Origin: Macrostomum hystrix
Taxonomy: Eukaryota; Platyhelminthes; Macrostomidae
NCBI GenBank assembly: GCA_950097015.1
Contig: CATNEN010000001.1
Span: 16,310,501 to 16,374,500, forward strand
Reading direction: 5' to 3'
Length of the DNA: 64,000 nt
In this document: one piece after another, positions 35,837 through 46,515 of the stretch
Layout of the letters: each line of letters begins with the position of its first letter
How positions within the stretch are numbered: the stretch's first letter is position 1
Notes under the pieces: model-generated
What the model was told of the DNA's origin: nothing
Databases searched by the model: none
The model's input: only the letters and a program-made list of their open reading frames with translations
Program-made: the position numbers and the translations under genes

Positions 35837-37300
35837 CTGCATTCTACAAAAGCATAAAAGTATTTTACTTTGCAGCTAAATAAAAAGAAAGTGGCACAAT
35901 GATCAAAGTCTAGAAAAGGTTTGAAATTATAAAGGCTGCAGTTTTATGGATAGAAAGGAGGACGAGGAGTGGTCTCGCTAGCATTGAGCAGAATAAAACC
36001 CAATCATTGAAATCTGCTATGTACATTTAACTTATTCCAATTAAATCACTCAATCAGCCAAGAGACAAATTTATAAATGCACTTATGGGTAGAAAAAAGC
36101 AGTGATGCAATCCTACTAAATTGAGAGTATCAGGCCCTATTCTGTGCTATACAAATGGGATCCTAGACATTTCATCAAGTGCCACTTCATCAACTAGGGT
36201 TTTATAGAATGACTTCGATAGTTTGTCACTTTGTCAACTAGCCAAATGGGAGACCCATAGAGTTGGTCACTTTGTCAACTATGCCCTCAGCACACACATT
36301 CAAGCGTCTTAGGTGGCGGATCCAATGAGAGCAGAGTAGGATCAAGGACATCTGTGTGCCACATGTTTGGTGTTGTCACCAGTTGCACTGATCACATTGC
36401 AAAGCCTACTGTCGTGGTCGTACATACTGCGCATTGAATGCAGAAGTCAGTGTCCATTGTAGAAGAAACAAAAAAGCAATATCAAAATTTTGAATTCTGT
36501 TACAGACTAAATTTGTTTAAAAATTTCCTCCTTATATATATAGTTAAATAGGGAGGATGCGAATATGAGAAGGGTTTAGAATTGTGATAATCGAATTTGT
36601 TTATAGGCTAGAATTGCTTTGTGGTAGGTTATGGTGGGAATCATCAGATTATGTTCTTGTTCTCATAAATCATGTTAGTGGAAGGGCAGGTAAATCTTGG
36701 GCATTGGGGCACTGCAGGTGTCTGCATGCTTGTGTGTTGTGCACTGAGAGTGGAATTATAGTGAATCAACATTGGGGGTGTCTGCTCATGTGATGGTCCC
36801 ATCATGCAGGCTGGCTGGCTGGTGGGGCCATTTGTTGAGACATGATAGTTGGGGATATAAGACATGGTGCTAATTCGCACCTCACAAGAGCTGCCTACCA
36901 ATTAAAGGTGTCATTTACCCTCCACCCACATTTTGATTTAAACTAAGACCAAGATAGGGTGCACATTGTCAGCTTGGGGAATGGGTGCAAAGATGGAATT
37001 AAAGGTGTCAAAAGATAAGTGTCCAGCCCTATTTTAATTTAACCTTGTTTGGCCTCCTATTGAAAGCAATAGGAAAACTCATTTTTCGAATATTTAATTT
37101 AATACCCTTGCCCTTGGCATTGAGACAGAATGATGAAATTGGATCATTCTAATCCTTGGATTAATTGACACTTTTTGGTGAAAACAAGATAAAAATTGGC
37201 CTGGCCATTCAATCGCTAGAGCATTTCAGATGGACAGACAGATCTTAGACACCTAGCATAGTAGGATATAGTAATGTAAAGTATTAGGGCCTATAAAGTA
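35837..37300. other. AT-rich region upstream of visible KDM7 exons
   Basis: I looked here on the minus strand for a Cys4-His-Cys3 PHD finger and found none. Two short overlapping open frames near 36584-36901 show no recognisable domain. Confidence 0.4.
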
Positions 37301-37304
37301 AGGA

Positions 37305-38396
37305 AGTGCTTATTTCCATAGTCCCGTGCGGATAATTTCAATTTTATCCACACGGATCCGTGCCAATAATTATGTGCTTATACACATGGCAGCTTGTATG
37401 AATAGGTCTACTTTCAAGTCCCTACTTATTCTTCTCTGAGCAAAAGGCTTTTGCTTCAGAGTATAGTGTATAGTGTACACTATCAATGCATAGTATAAAA
37501 TAATAACAATGATGTGTGATAATATGTGTGACGAGTTTGGTGCTGACTAGAATTCTGCTGGTTGACTCGTATGATTTTCTTTGATAGACTTCTGTAACAG
37601 GGCCTATCACTCTACTTTTCTCTCTCTTGGCACAAGCGGTTTATCCTTCCAAGGCACTAGGTCTCTTATTCTCCAGTCTTAGCTGGGCGTTTCTCCAGGA
37701 TCAGAGGGTCACAGCCTCAAATAAACAACTCAACACTTGAACACCTTACTCAGTTATAGCTTATTTTCTTTTCGTCACACTGGCACATTGCCTTGACTCA
37801 CAAAAATTGTACTCGTTTATATACACAAAAAAGGTTTGTTGAAATGAATGAATTTGACAGAATTTGAATTTGAATTTGAATTTTACATAAAAAAATATTT
37901 AGTGCATTTAAACAAAGAGCATAGGAATGAATTTGACTTTAAAAATGACAAAAGCATCCCTACTACACTTCTTACTTTTTAAGTCAATACAATTCAAATG
38001 AAAACACGTAATGATGACAATAGTTGTAGGCCCTAGTAAGTTGTTATTATAATAATTAAAAAGGATAACATTAATGTCAGTTAATGAATGTCTAGGTCGA
38101 AATGTAGAACACTGTCGTAACACACTGGCAACTTTGTCGATATATTGGCTTGAGGGTTCAACAAAACATTCAAACCTGAAAGGGCCTTGTTTCAAAAAAC
38201 AGAACCATGTGGATAAAATTGAAATTAATGGCACGGCATATTTATATAAAGAGTTTTAGACCTATTCATACAAGCTGCCATGTGGATAAGCAGAAAATTA
38301 TCGGCACGGATCCGTGTGGATAAAATTCAAATTATCGGCACGGATCCGTGTGGATAAAATTCAAATTATCGGCATGGGACCATAGGAATAAGCTCT
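37305..38396. mobile_element. inverted-repeat (MITE-like) element of about 1.1 kb
   Basis: The left arm (about 37305-37410) reads gcttatttccatagtccc..., then ttttatccacacggatccgt and later atggcagcttgtatgaatag. The right arm (about 38255-38396) is its reverse complement with one extra 41-bp unit around acggatccgtgtggataaaa. No coding capacity is evident between the arms. I could not define a clean target-site duplication. Confidence 0.75.
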
Positions 38397-38965
38397 GCCA
38401 TAAAGTAATGTAAATGTAGTCATACCCACGCCATGAGTCACATACTGTGCTGTGGTTATTCACCTAATGATAAATAATCAATGATTAACTTATATAACGA
38501 AGCTTAGGGCTTGTAAATAAGTATTTAAGTCACATGCAGACTATTCACATGCAATTTATTAGGCCCTATAACATAATAAAAGTATATAATGCGATCATGT
38601 GTTATAGAACTAAGACACTGTTGTGACGAAGACGGCAATGAAGACTAATGAAGACAGTAATTATTATATTATTTATTGTTTGACGGCAGCCAGAGGGCGA
38701 AGACGGACAAGTACTACGAGGTCGGTGGGTGTCCAATAGAAAATTCGCATTCGAACGCTATTTAAAAACGAAAGATATATGGTAAAATAAATTTTAGATT
38801 TAATACTATTATACGTTAAGCGTTATGTGCAATAACTATGCAAATAGAATAATAGAAAAAAGGTTTTGATATAAAATACGAAATACATAATATTATAGTT
38901 GGCAAACTGCAGCCGTGTTGACGACTCTAGGGTGCGTTCGAGTAGCTTAAAATGACTTAAACTAA

Positions 38966-40218
38966 GGGTGCGTTCGGGTAGCTTAAAATGACTTAAAATG
39001 AACTTAAACTGCAGTTTAAGTTCATTTTAACCTCTTTAATAAAACAAAAGCTAAACAGACTAAATGTCGAAATAAAGTAAAAAGATTGAAGCTGAATGGT
39101 TAAATAGAATAACCGAATAATTAGTCTTTACATTTCCGTCTTGAAATTGTGTAGTTTTGGTATCAGATGTACAGTAGCCGTACGCGCACAAATTTGACTT
39201 TCGAACTTTCGCGTATTTTAATTTGAATATTAATATCATTTAATTTAATTAGTGTGAACTGATTGTCTTGCTTCGCTTGTATTCTTCCAATTGATCATGT
39301 AGTGGTTATATTAAGGTCTTAATTTTCAGTAGTTACAGAAACCAATAAGTAAAGTTCAAGCGAAGTAGGACAATGACCATTGTTTCAATGAAGATGTAAA
39401 TTTGTAGTTGTACTGAAATTCAGAGGATCAAAAAAGTTTTTAGATTATTTCTCCTGAAGTACTGAAAAAACACGATTTTTAGTTTGTTGAAACAGTGAAA
39501 ATTCTGTGCACTGCGCATAAGTGTAAAAAGAGAAGTTTTGTGATTTTTGTGCAGAAATAAGTAAAAAGTAAAATTATAAAAAAGAATGTTTCTGTCGAAA
39601 TTAAATGTTTCTATTCAATTACTAAGAAATATATCACTGGATTCGTCTTTTAATTTTGCATCGAATGACTTCAGTTACAGCTCTCAGAGTTTCTTCGGAG
39701 AAAAGATACTTGCATTTAAATGAGTATTTTTAACCACGTACATTTTTTCTTTTGATTTCTAGCTTCCTTCAGGCACGAGGCCACTAATGGATAAGAGACT
39801 TTCTGCTCAATCGAGCGGACTGGGTTCAAATCCCAGAAGCCAATAATTTTAAAAAATCAGGAGGCTTTTATCTATCACTGAAGTGTACTGCTTTTAATAA
39901 TTTAATTTTCGCACATTTGCTAATATATTTGAAAAGACTGGGGTGTCCTACACATTCTAAATAAAATACGCGTACAAGTTTGCATGTCAAATTTGCGCCC
40001 ATATGGCTACTGTACATCTGATACTAAAACTACACAATTTCAAGACGAGAATGTAAAGACTAATTATTCGTTTATTCTATTTAATCATTCAGCTTCACTC
40101 TTTTTACTTTATTTTGACATTTAGTCTGTTTAGCTTTTGTTTTATTAAAGAGGTTAAAATGAACTTAAACTGCAGTTTAAGTTCATTTTAAGTCATTTTA
40201 AGCTACCCGAACGCACCC
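38966..40218. mobile_element. 1253-bp PIF/Harbinger-like element with long terminal inverted repeats
   Basis: The termini are GGGTGCGTTCGGGTAGC and its exact reverse complement. The inverted repeats extend about 250 bp on each side. A TAA trinucleotide flanks both ends (38963-38965, 40219-40221), the length and type of duplication made by PIF/Harbinger transposons. A perfect 34-bp palindrome centred on ctgcag lies in each arm (38995-39028, 40156-40189). There is no transposase gene, so it is non-autonomous. Confidence 0.8.
39772..39841 (+). other. tRNA-like sequence inside the Harbinger-like element
   Basis: It contains an A-box-like ggccactaatggataagag and a near-perfect B box gggttcaaatccc, followed by agaagcca. 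The 5' acceptor strand (ggcacga) does not pair well with the 3' strand (agaagcc) and the anticodon arm is poor. I read it as a decayed tRNA or tRNA-derived insert, perhaps arginine-like, not a working tRNA gene. Confidence 0.4.
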
Positions 40219-40401
40219 TAAACTTAAACTGCAGTTTAAGTTCATTTTAACCTCTTTAATAAAACAAAAGCTAAACAGACTAAATGTCGAAATAAAGTAA
40301 AAAGATTGAAACTGAATGATTAAGTAGAATAAACGAATAATTAGTCTTTACATTCTCGTCTTGAAATTGTGTAGTTTTGGTATCAGATTTACAGTATAAA
40401 T

Positions 40402-41067
40402 AACATGAAGAAAAAACTATGCCTTCCTTGGCACTTGGCATGAGGTCAACAAACAAGACAGAGTTAAACCCATACTATGTCTAGTATGGTTTAACACACA
40501 CATGGTTTACCTCTGTTGACCTCATGCCAAGGAAGGCATAGTTTTTTCTTCATGTTATTAATTTATTAATATACATTAAGTAGCCTTATTAATTTAAAAG
40601 AACATGTTCTCGGAATAGAATAGAATAGAATAGAACTACACCTGGCAGGCTGCAAGCAGCCAGTTTTTGCCAGATGTACAGTCAAGGCACAGCCGCAGCG
40701 AGTGCGCGGCGCATCCGAGACTGTGTACGGCTGTCACAGAGTTACTGTGGGGGGTCGCCACTCCACCCTTTCTATTCCCCAGCTTGCGCTGGTACCCAAT
40801 CACAGCTGGGTGAACTGGAGCAATACGTGGTTAAGTGCCTTGCTCAAGGACACAGGTCGCTGCCCGGTCCGGGAGTCGAACCATGGACCTTTAAGTCCTG
40901 AGTCTGACGCCCTAACCACTAGGCCACGGCTCCACAAGTTCTCGGATGTGTAATGTGATTCTTGGATATGTTCTCGGAACAAAGAACATGTTCGGAGTTG
41001 CCTATTAGGCGACCGTGGCGCATGTTCGATTACCATTTCTTAGACCCTATCTCTGTCAACACGGGTG
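40402..41067. mobile_element. partial copy of the 477-bp MITE family, carrying a SINE
   Basis: Part 40402-40488 matches the reverse complement of about 62522-62611, and 40500-40614 plus 40960-41067 match 62560-62740 or the reverse complement of 62284-62400. The left arm is missing. The segment at 40402-40557 folds into a hairpin with arms around actatgccttccttggcat. A SINE interrupts it at 40615-40937. Confidence 0.65.
40615..40937 (-). mobile_element. tRNA-derived SINE of V-SINE type
   Basis: Reading the minus strand, the head ggagccgtggcctagtggtt is an A-box region and ggttcgactccc is a B box. A conserved central domain then reads ccttgagcaaggcacttaac, as in V-SINE-type elements. The tail is (attct)n. 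A perfect 9-bp duplication, GTTCTCGGA, flanks it (40606-40614 and 40938-40946). The clean duplication and intact tail mean it inserted after the MITE copy that hosts it. Confidence 0.88.
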
Positions 41068-41654
41068 CAAACTGATACACTAATACACTGATACGCTTAT
41101 GTTTTCGGGGTACATTGAACATCTGCATTGAAATTCAAGGTCAGATTTCTGCTAAACGGGTACATCTAGACTCAGCAGACTGTACGATATTAAATTTTCA
41201 GCATCAAGCTGATTCGATAAAGCAGCAATAACTTTTTATTATTATTTATTATTATTATTAATATTATTAAAACGCGCATGCCATCATCTATGGATAATGG
41301 GTGCTGATTTAATGTTTTCTATTTTGACAACTAATATTTTAATGTACAACGAAAAACATAGAAAGCGAAGTTTTGTAGGATTCAATCATTACAGTTTATA
41401 CATTACAGTTACAGTTTATACTGTTATTATTACAGTTTTATATTTCACAAGTAAGATTTTATTTCAGTGCTCTAATTAATTTTCCTATCTCATTATTGAG
41501 ATATTGCTTGTTTTGTTTGACCTTGTTCAATTGCAGTCAGTCTAGCTAGGCCTATTTTACAGATTTTTTACTGTTTCAAAGATATTGTGCAATACACAGA
41601 AGCTAGTAGAAAGCCTATATTATTTATAATCATAGTATTTGAGCCACGAAGAGC

Positions 41655-41780
41655 TTGCGTGCATGGCTGCCATTCGCCCAAAGCCATACTTGCGTGCACG
41701 GCTGCCGTTCGCTCAAAGCCATACTTGAGTGCATGGCAGCCGTTCACTCAAAGCCATACTTGTGTGCACGGTCAACATGC
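41655..41780 (+). repeat. 36-bp tandem repeat, about three copies
   Basis: Three imperfect copies around the core ggctgccgttcgctcaaagc. The rest of 41068-42540 is AT-rich DNA with no gene that I can support. Confidence 0.8.
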
Positions 41781-42548
41781 ACACATGTGACCATCTGCAC
41801 TGCATGCTTGACTTACTTATTAGCTCGTATCACTGAAATGAGTGCGTGTATATAAATGTGATTCGAAGCACTATATACATACATGCACATATCTCAAATG
41901 ATATATTTGTTCAATTCACAATTGCATGCAAAGTGAAGTGTACAATGTAGTTCTTTGAGATCAGAGTCGCAGTAGGGCATCACTAGCCTAGCCTGGAATC
42001 GGTTCAGAATAACAAATCATTATTTCTTTTATAAATGAAAAGTAATTTATAGCAATTAAGATTTTTTAAGTATTTTATTAAATGTTTATTACTTGTTATT
42101 CGATCTTAAACATATGACACAACTTCTGAGCTCTTGAAAAAATACTATGTAATGCTCGTTCCGCAATAATACATGGATTTTGTTATTCTGAGCCGATGCT
42201 CAGTGATGGCCAAGTTTTATGTGTACCCAGTCGCAGTCACATACATTACATATATATTACATGTACATGAACTGCATACATTCCAATGCAACGTCCAGGT
42301 CTTGGCATTGTAAAGCAGGACATTCTGAACCGCTCCTCCTCAGTGCAATAAGCAATTAAGCACCACAAACATTTCTTATAAGTGGCATGGTCGTTATGGA
42401 ATCGTCTTTAATGACAGTTGCATATGACAATTGTGATGACTTGTACATTGCAATACAAGATTAGTAATTCCAAAAAATTCCTTTGTAATGGCGATTGGAC
42501 AACTGATTTCAGACAAGGCAGTGCTTATCCCCACGGTACCAGTTAAGC

Positions 42549-44330
42549 CTATGGTACCATAAGCCTAAGGTCATGTGGGGTCCAGTTAAGCCTATGGTCT
42601 AGCTGGAGACCAAGGCAGCGGACCTGCTTTTCCATGGCAATATTCTTGCCGTAGAGAGTCAGAGGCTTAATGGTCCAGAGCAGTCTGCTGGTAAACATAA
42701 CCGCTACGGTCTTGGACTCAGAGAGTCGGAGCCCGCATCGGTCCGCCCAGCTCACCGCCCTGTTGATAAAGCCCTGAATTAGGTCTCTGGTGGTTTCAGC
42801 CGAGGGGCCCGCGCAGATGGCGGTCACATCATCGGCGTAACCCACTTTCAGGACTGGGTCAGGACAAGTGCTTTTCAGCAACTCATCCATGACAAGGTTC
42901 CACAGCAGTGGAGTGAGGACGCCGCCTTGGGGCCCTCCTTTTAGGACAGGTGCCAAGAGCGACCTGCCATCAAGGTGGGTCACCATGTGGCGGTGCCGGA
43001 TCATGTACATGACCCAGCAAACAAGGTGGGGATGAGTGGCCCTGGAAATGTGGGCCCTCTCAAAGGTTTCGAAAATAACATTATCGAATGCCCCTTCGAT
43101 GTCAAGGAAGACAGCCAGGGCAAAACCACTGCCTAGCACTGCCTTCTCAAGAGTCTCCACGATGCAGTGGAGGGCGCTCTCCATGGACCGGCCTGCCCAG
43201 AAGGCATGCTGGTTTGAGGAAAGTGGAGCCCGCCCTAGCTCTACAGTAAGAAGGTGCAAGAGCACCAGTCTTTCCATGAGCTTGAGGCAGGTAGAAGTCA
43301 GGCTTATTGGGCAATAAGACTTGACCAAGCGATAGTCGCCTTTGGCGGGCTTCGGGATAAAGACTACCCAGGCTTCATGCCACAGTGCTGGCACATAGCC
43401 CAGCACGATGCAGGCCCATAGAAGCCTGCAGAGGAGATGGAAGAAGCGGCCATTTTTTACCGCTTCATGCAGAAAGGCCAGATAGATACCGTCTGGCCCA
43501 GGTGTTTTATAAGGGTTGAATGACTTTGCCGTGCAAGCGATGCGGTCATTTGTAACAAGTGACTGAGCCAGGCCCTGACCACCACGTGAGTGGTCGTCTG
43601 GGCCAAAGTGCGCCGGTACACTCGGGAAGAAGTGCCCTAGCATGAGCTCAAGTGTTTCCTCCGGGCACTCCGTGACTGAGCCATCAGGCTTTTTGATCAA
43701 CAAGAGCTTGGAGAAGCTGTCGTTGGTAAGCGCCTTTACCATGCGGGCCATAGGCCACGAGCCCTCAAGCCCTTCACAGTATTGACGCCACTTGTCCACT
43801 TTTGCCCTTCTGACCCAGCCCTTAAACTCGTGGATAGCGCGAGTATAGGCCTCTTTGTCGTCGGGGTCATGAGAATTTTTCAGCTTCCTCTGGAGAGCCT
43901 TAGCTCGGCGTCTGAGGACTCCAAGCTCAGGGTTCCACCAGGGGGCCGATTTTTTGCCTTTGTAGGCTTTGAGCAGGCAAGCCATTTCGTAGGCCTCTGT
44001 GATGGCACCGCCCAGCAGGGCAGCCACTCTATCCAGGTCCTGCGTGGTTGCCATGGCCATGGAGGGGTTGGAGTCCCGAAGGCCCTCATGCAGACTTTGG
44101 CTGAATGTGGGCCAGTCGGTGTTTCTGACATTACGCCTCCAGATAGGCTTTTGCTTCTTATTGGGAGTACCGATGTTAAAGCGGATAAAACAGTGGTCTA
44201 AGAGTGAGCTTTCGGTCTCCAACACCTCCCACCCCAGCACCCTTGGGAGGATGCTGGGTGAGGCCAGGATGACATCCAGCACCTCAGCCCACCGCCCATT
44301 GTCGAACTTCAGGAAACTGATTAAACATTG
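42549..44330 (-). mobile_element. truncated LINE (Jockey/I/R1-group) reverse transcriptase
   Basis: A single open frame of about 577 codons or slightly more. It begins in the C-terminal end of an APE endonuclease (VLDVILAS...SLLDH) and continues through the reverse transcriptase. Motifs with residue positions are PGPDGI (261-266), FIPKP (308-312), LDIEGAFD (393-400), GGPQGGVLTPLLWN (449-462), and the catalytic YADD (482-485), then CLGLQLD. The 5' part (ORF1 and most of the endonuclease) is missing; an in-frame stop lies near 44340. The 3' part ends soon after CLGLQLD in a 17-bp duplication ccagttaagcctatgg at 42539 and 42583. Within what remains the frame is undamaged. Confidence 0.88.
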
Positions 44331-46505
44331 ACTTCATAGAGCCATTCTGAAAAGAAATAGCTTCAACAATTTGTTGTTCGCCAGAAGTGGATATAAAAAT
44401 GCGGACATGAGCACTAGGTACACTGGAAAGGAGGTTTATAACCTCTACTTCGCTACTTTCACACTGAGCTGATTGATTCGACTGTGACAGTAGATTGTGC
44501 AGATCCTAGAGAATGACGCGTTTCCCTTGCTTTATCAAATGAGCTTGAATACGAATATTTGTTGCAGCCAAACTTCATCATTTGCGTCACTGCCTCTTTT
44601 TCTTGTTCTTCCAGTCGTCGTTGTGGAGGCAAGTTGGCAAATACTTCCTATGAACAATTCAAAAGAAGTTGAAATTTTATCAATTCAATATTTTTTGACT
44701 GCCCTAATTACAGCCAGTTAGGAGAATTGGGGTAGGAAAAGTAATGGATAGTTAGCTACTAGCAAGTTTTGCCCTCCCTCGAGGAGCAGAAATATTTATA
44801 ATTTGTCTCGAATTAGTCTTGAAGAATCTCAAGGAAACTTTATTTTCTATAATGAATTGGGGGACAATGATCCAATGATCCCCCAGTTAACAATGATGTC
44901 CCAGTTGACTATGATCCCCCCAGTTGACAATGATCCCCCAGTTGATGATGTTTCCCCAGTTGACAATAATCCCCCAGTTGATGATGATCCCCAACTTGAC
45001 TCAACTGTGGTTTTGCCATGAGTTAAACTCAGATTTAGTTATTCAAAAGGCAAAATCGAATTAAAAGTTTCAAAATTAAATACATTAATCAAAATAATCA
45101 TCAATCACTACTGATTGAAAAATAGTCTAAATGATTTGACGCAGTGCAGAGTTGAACCAGGGACACTTTGCCTAGCCTATTCCTAGTGCCTACACATCGG
45201 CTACTCCAACTGTTGGTTTGTGGATGCAAAAATGAGCCCTAAAAATGAATTCTCAAAGTTTTGGCTTAGTACAATGAAGTAAGAAAATCGAGTACACTTA
45301 GTCTGGGGCTAGGTTGTGTACATTTATTTCAAATTTATGTCCAGATTGTGCAGGCTTCTAACTCAGTCAGATTGTGCACAAGTTGACTATGCAATTCAAA
45401 TTCAGTGGCAGTCAGTGAAATTCTGAATACGCCAAGATGGTTTGACCTTTGAAAAAATGGGCAAAAAATAATTTTTTTTCGAACTTTTATCCTATTTAGA
45501 ATAAAACAATTTCTTAGCAAATAGATGTGTACCATTGCTGGAAAATTTGGCATCTTTTGACGAAAGAATGGTGAAAATTAGTTCAGCCATTTTTTCTCTA
45601 ATCAAAAGTGCAAGCAAGATTTTCATTTTAAGACGAAGAAAAATTAAGAAGACAATAATAAAAAAGGTCAATTGAGACCATTGAGACCATTACAAGAAAA
45701 ACTAGTTCTTGCTATTATAGCAATACATTAAATTTAAAAATACAAGAATTCAATAAATTAAAAAATTAATGTACCTCTGATTCGGCCTAACCTTTTGATT
45801 CAGAAACATGTGTGCCACTATTATAGCACACATAAACGACTTTGTAGTACTTCAACGCAACCTTTAGTGTAATTTTTGGGACTCGGCATTGAGCACTAGA
45901 AATAGTGCATGACTCTCTAATTTTCAATTGTACAAAACATGACTTCCCAAAATAACTAATAGCAGTATTTGGCTATTTCCACGAGTGTGACGGTCAAAGG
46001 TTGGTACATTAATTTCACAAAAAATATCTGAAAAAGGGGTTTTGCAGCCTTTTTTTCATCAAAAAAATAACCAACTAGATCTCTTGAACTTGTTTAACTT
46101 GTGACACAGAAGTTTTTGATTCTCAATTAATTTAGCTTATTGTGCATGTGACGGTCGAAGTTGAAGAACTCAAAAGTAAAGGGGAGTGAATTGTTTTTTA
46201 GTGTTTTCTTCGGTCTTTGTGATCTTAGAGCCATAAAAATCAACACACAAACTGGAAATTAGCCATTCTTAGTAATATATAATATTAAAGGCATACAAAC
46301 AAGCAGAAAATTTTTTTGACACTTTTCTCTTGTGATGGTCGAAGTGTGACGGTCGAAGGTACCAACTGTGAAAATTTTATTTTTAACTTTGGTATGGAAA
46401 TATAAGTGTCGGACTAATAAATTTTTACAGTAACCTTTTTCATAATTCTTTCATCATTTTTCATAATTTTTCATTAACTTGTACATAATAATATAGCAAC
46501 TACAA
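44331..46505. other. AT-rich region with short repeats and a tRNA-like remnant
   Basis: It holds a decayed array of about seven 20-bp units (cagttgacaatgatccccc) at 44870-45000. A tRNA-derived-SINE-like patch on the minus strand at about 45140-45215 has tagccgatgtg and ctggttcaactctgc. The motif gtgacggtcgaag or near versions occur at 45987, 46148, 46330 and 46347. No supported gene is present. Confidence 0.5.
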
Positions 46506-46515
46506 CTAATAACAA

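Larger units (their letters stand above)
38930..40403. mobile_element. older copy of the Harbinger-like element, split by a nested copy
   Basis: The fragment 38930-38962 (gggtgcgttcgagtagc...) and the fragment 40222-about 40395 (acttaaactgcag... to tatcagatttacagta) are parts of one diverged element. The inner copy 38966-40218 is inserted between them. Its own right terminus is not visible. Confidence 0.6.

Noticed and set aside
36584-36901. Overlapping frames upstream of KDM7 as a missing exon
   Set aside because: No PHD cysteine-histidine pattern and no matching splice phase.
39772-39841. A functional tRNA gene
   Set aside because: Good A and B boxes, but the acceptor stem does not pair and the anticodon arm is poor.
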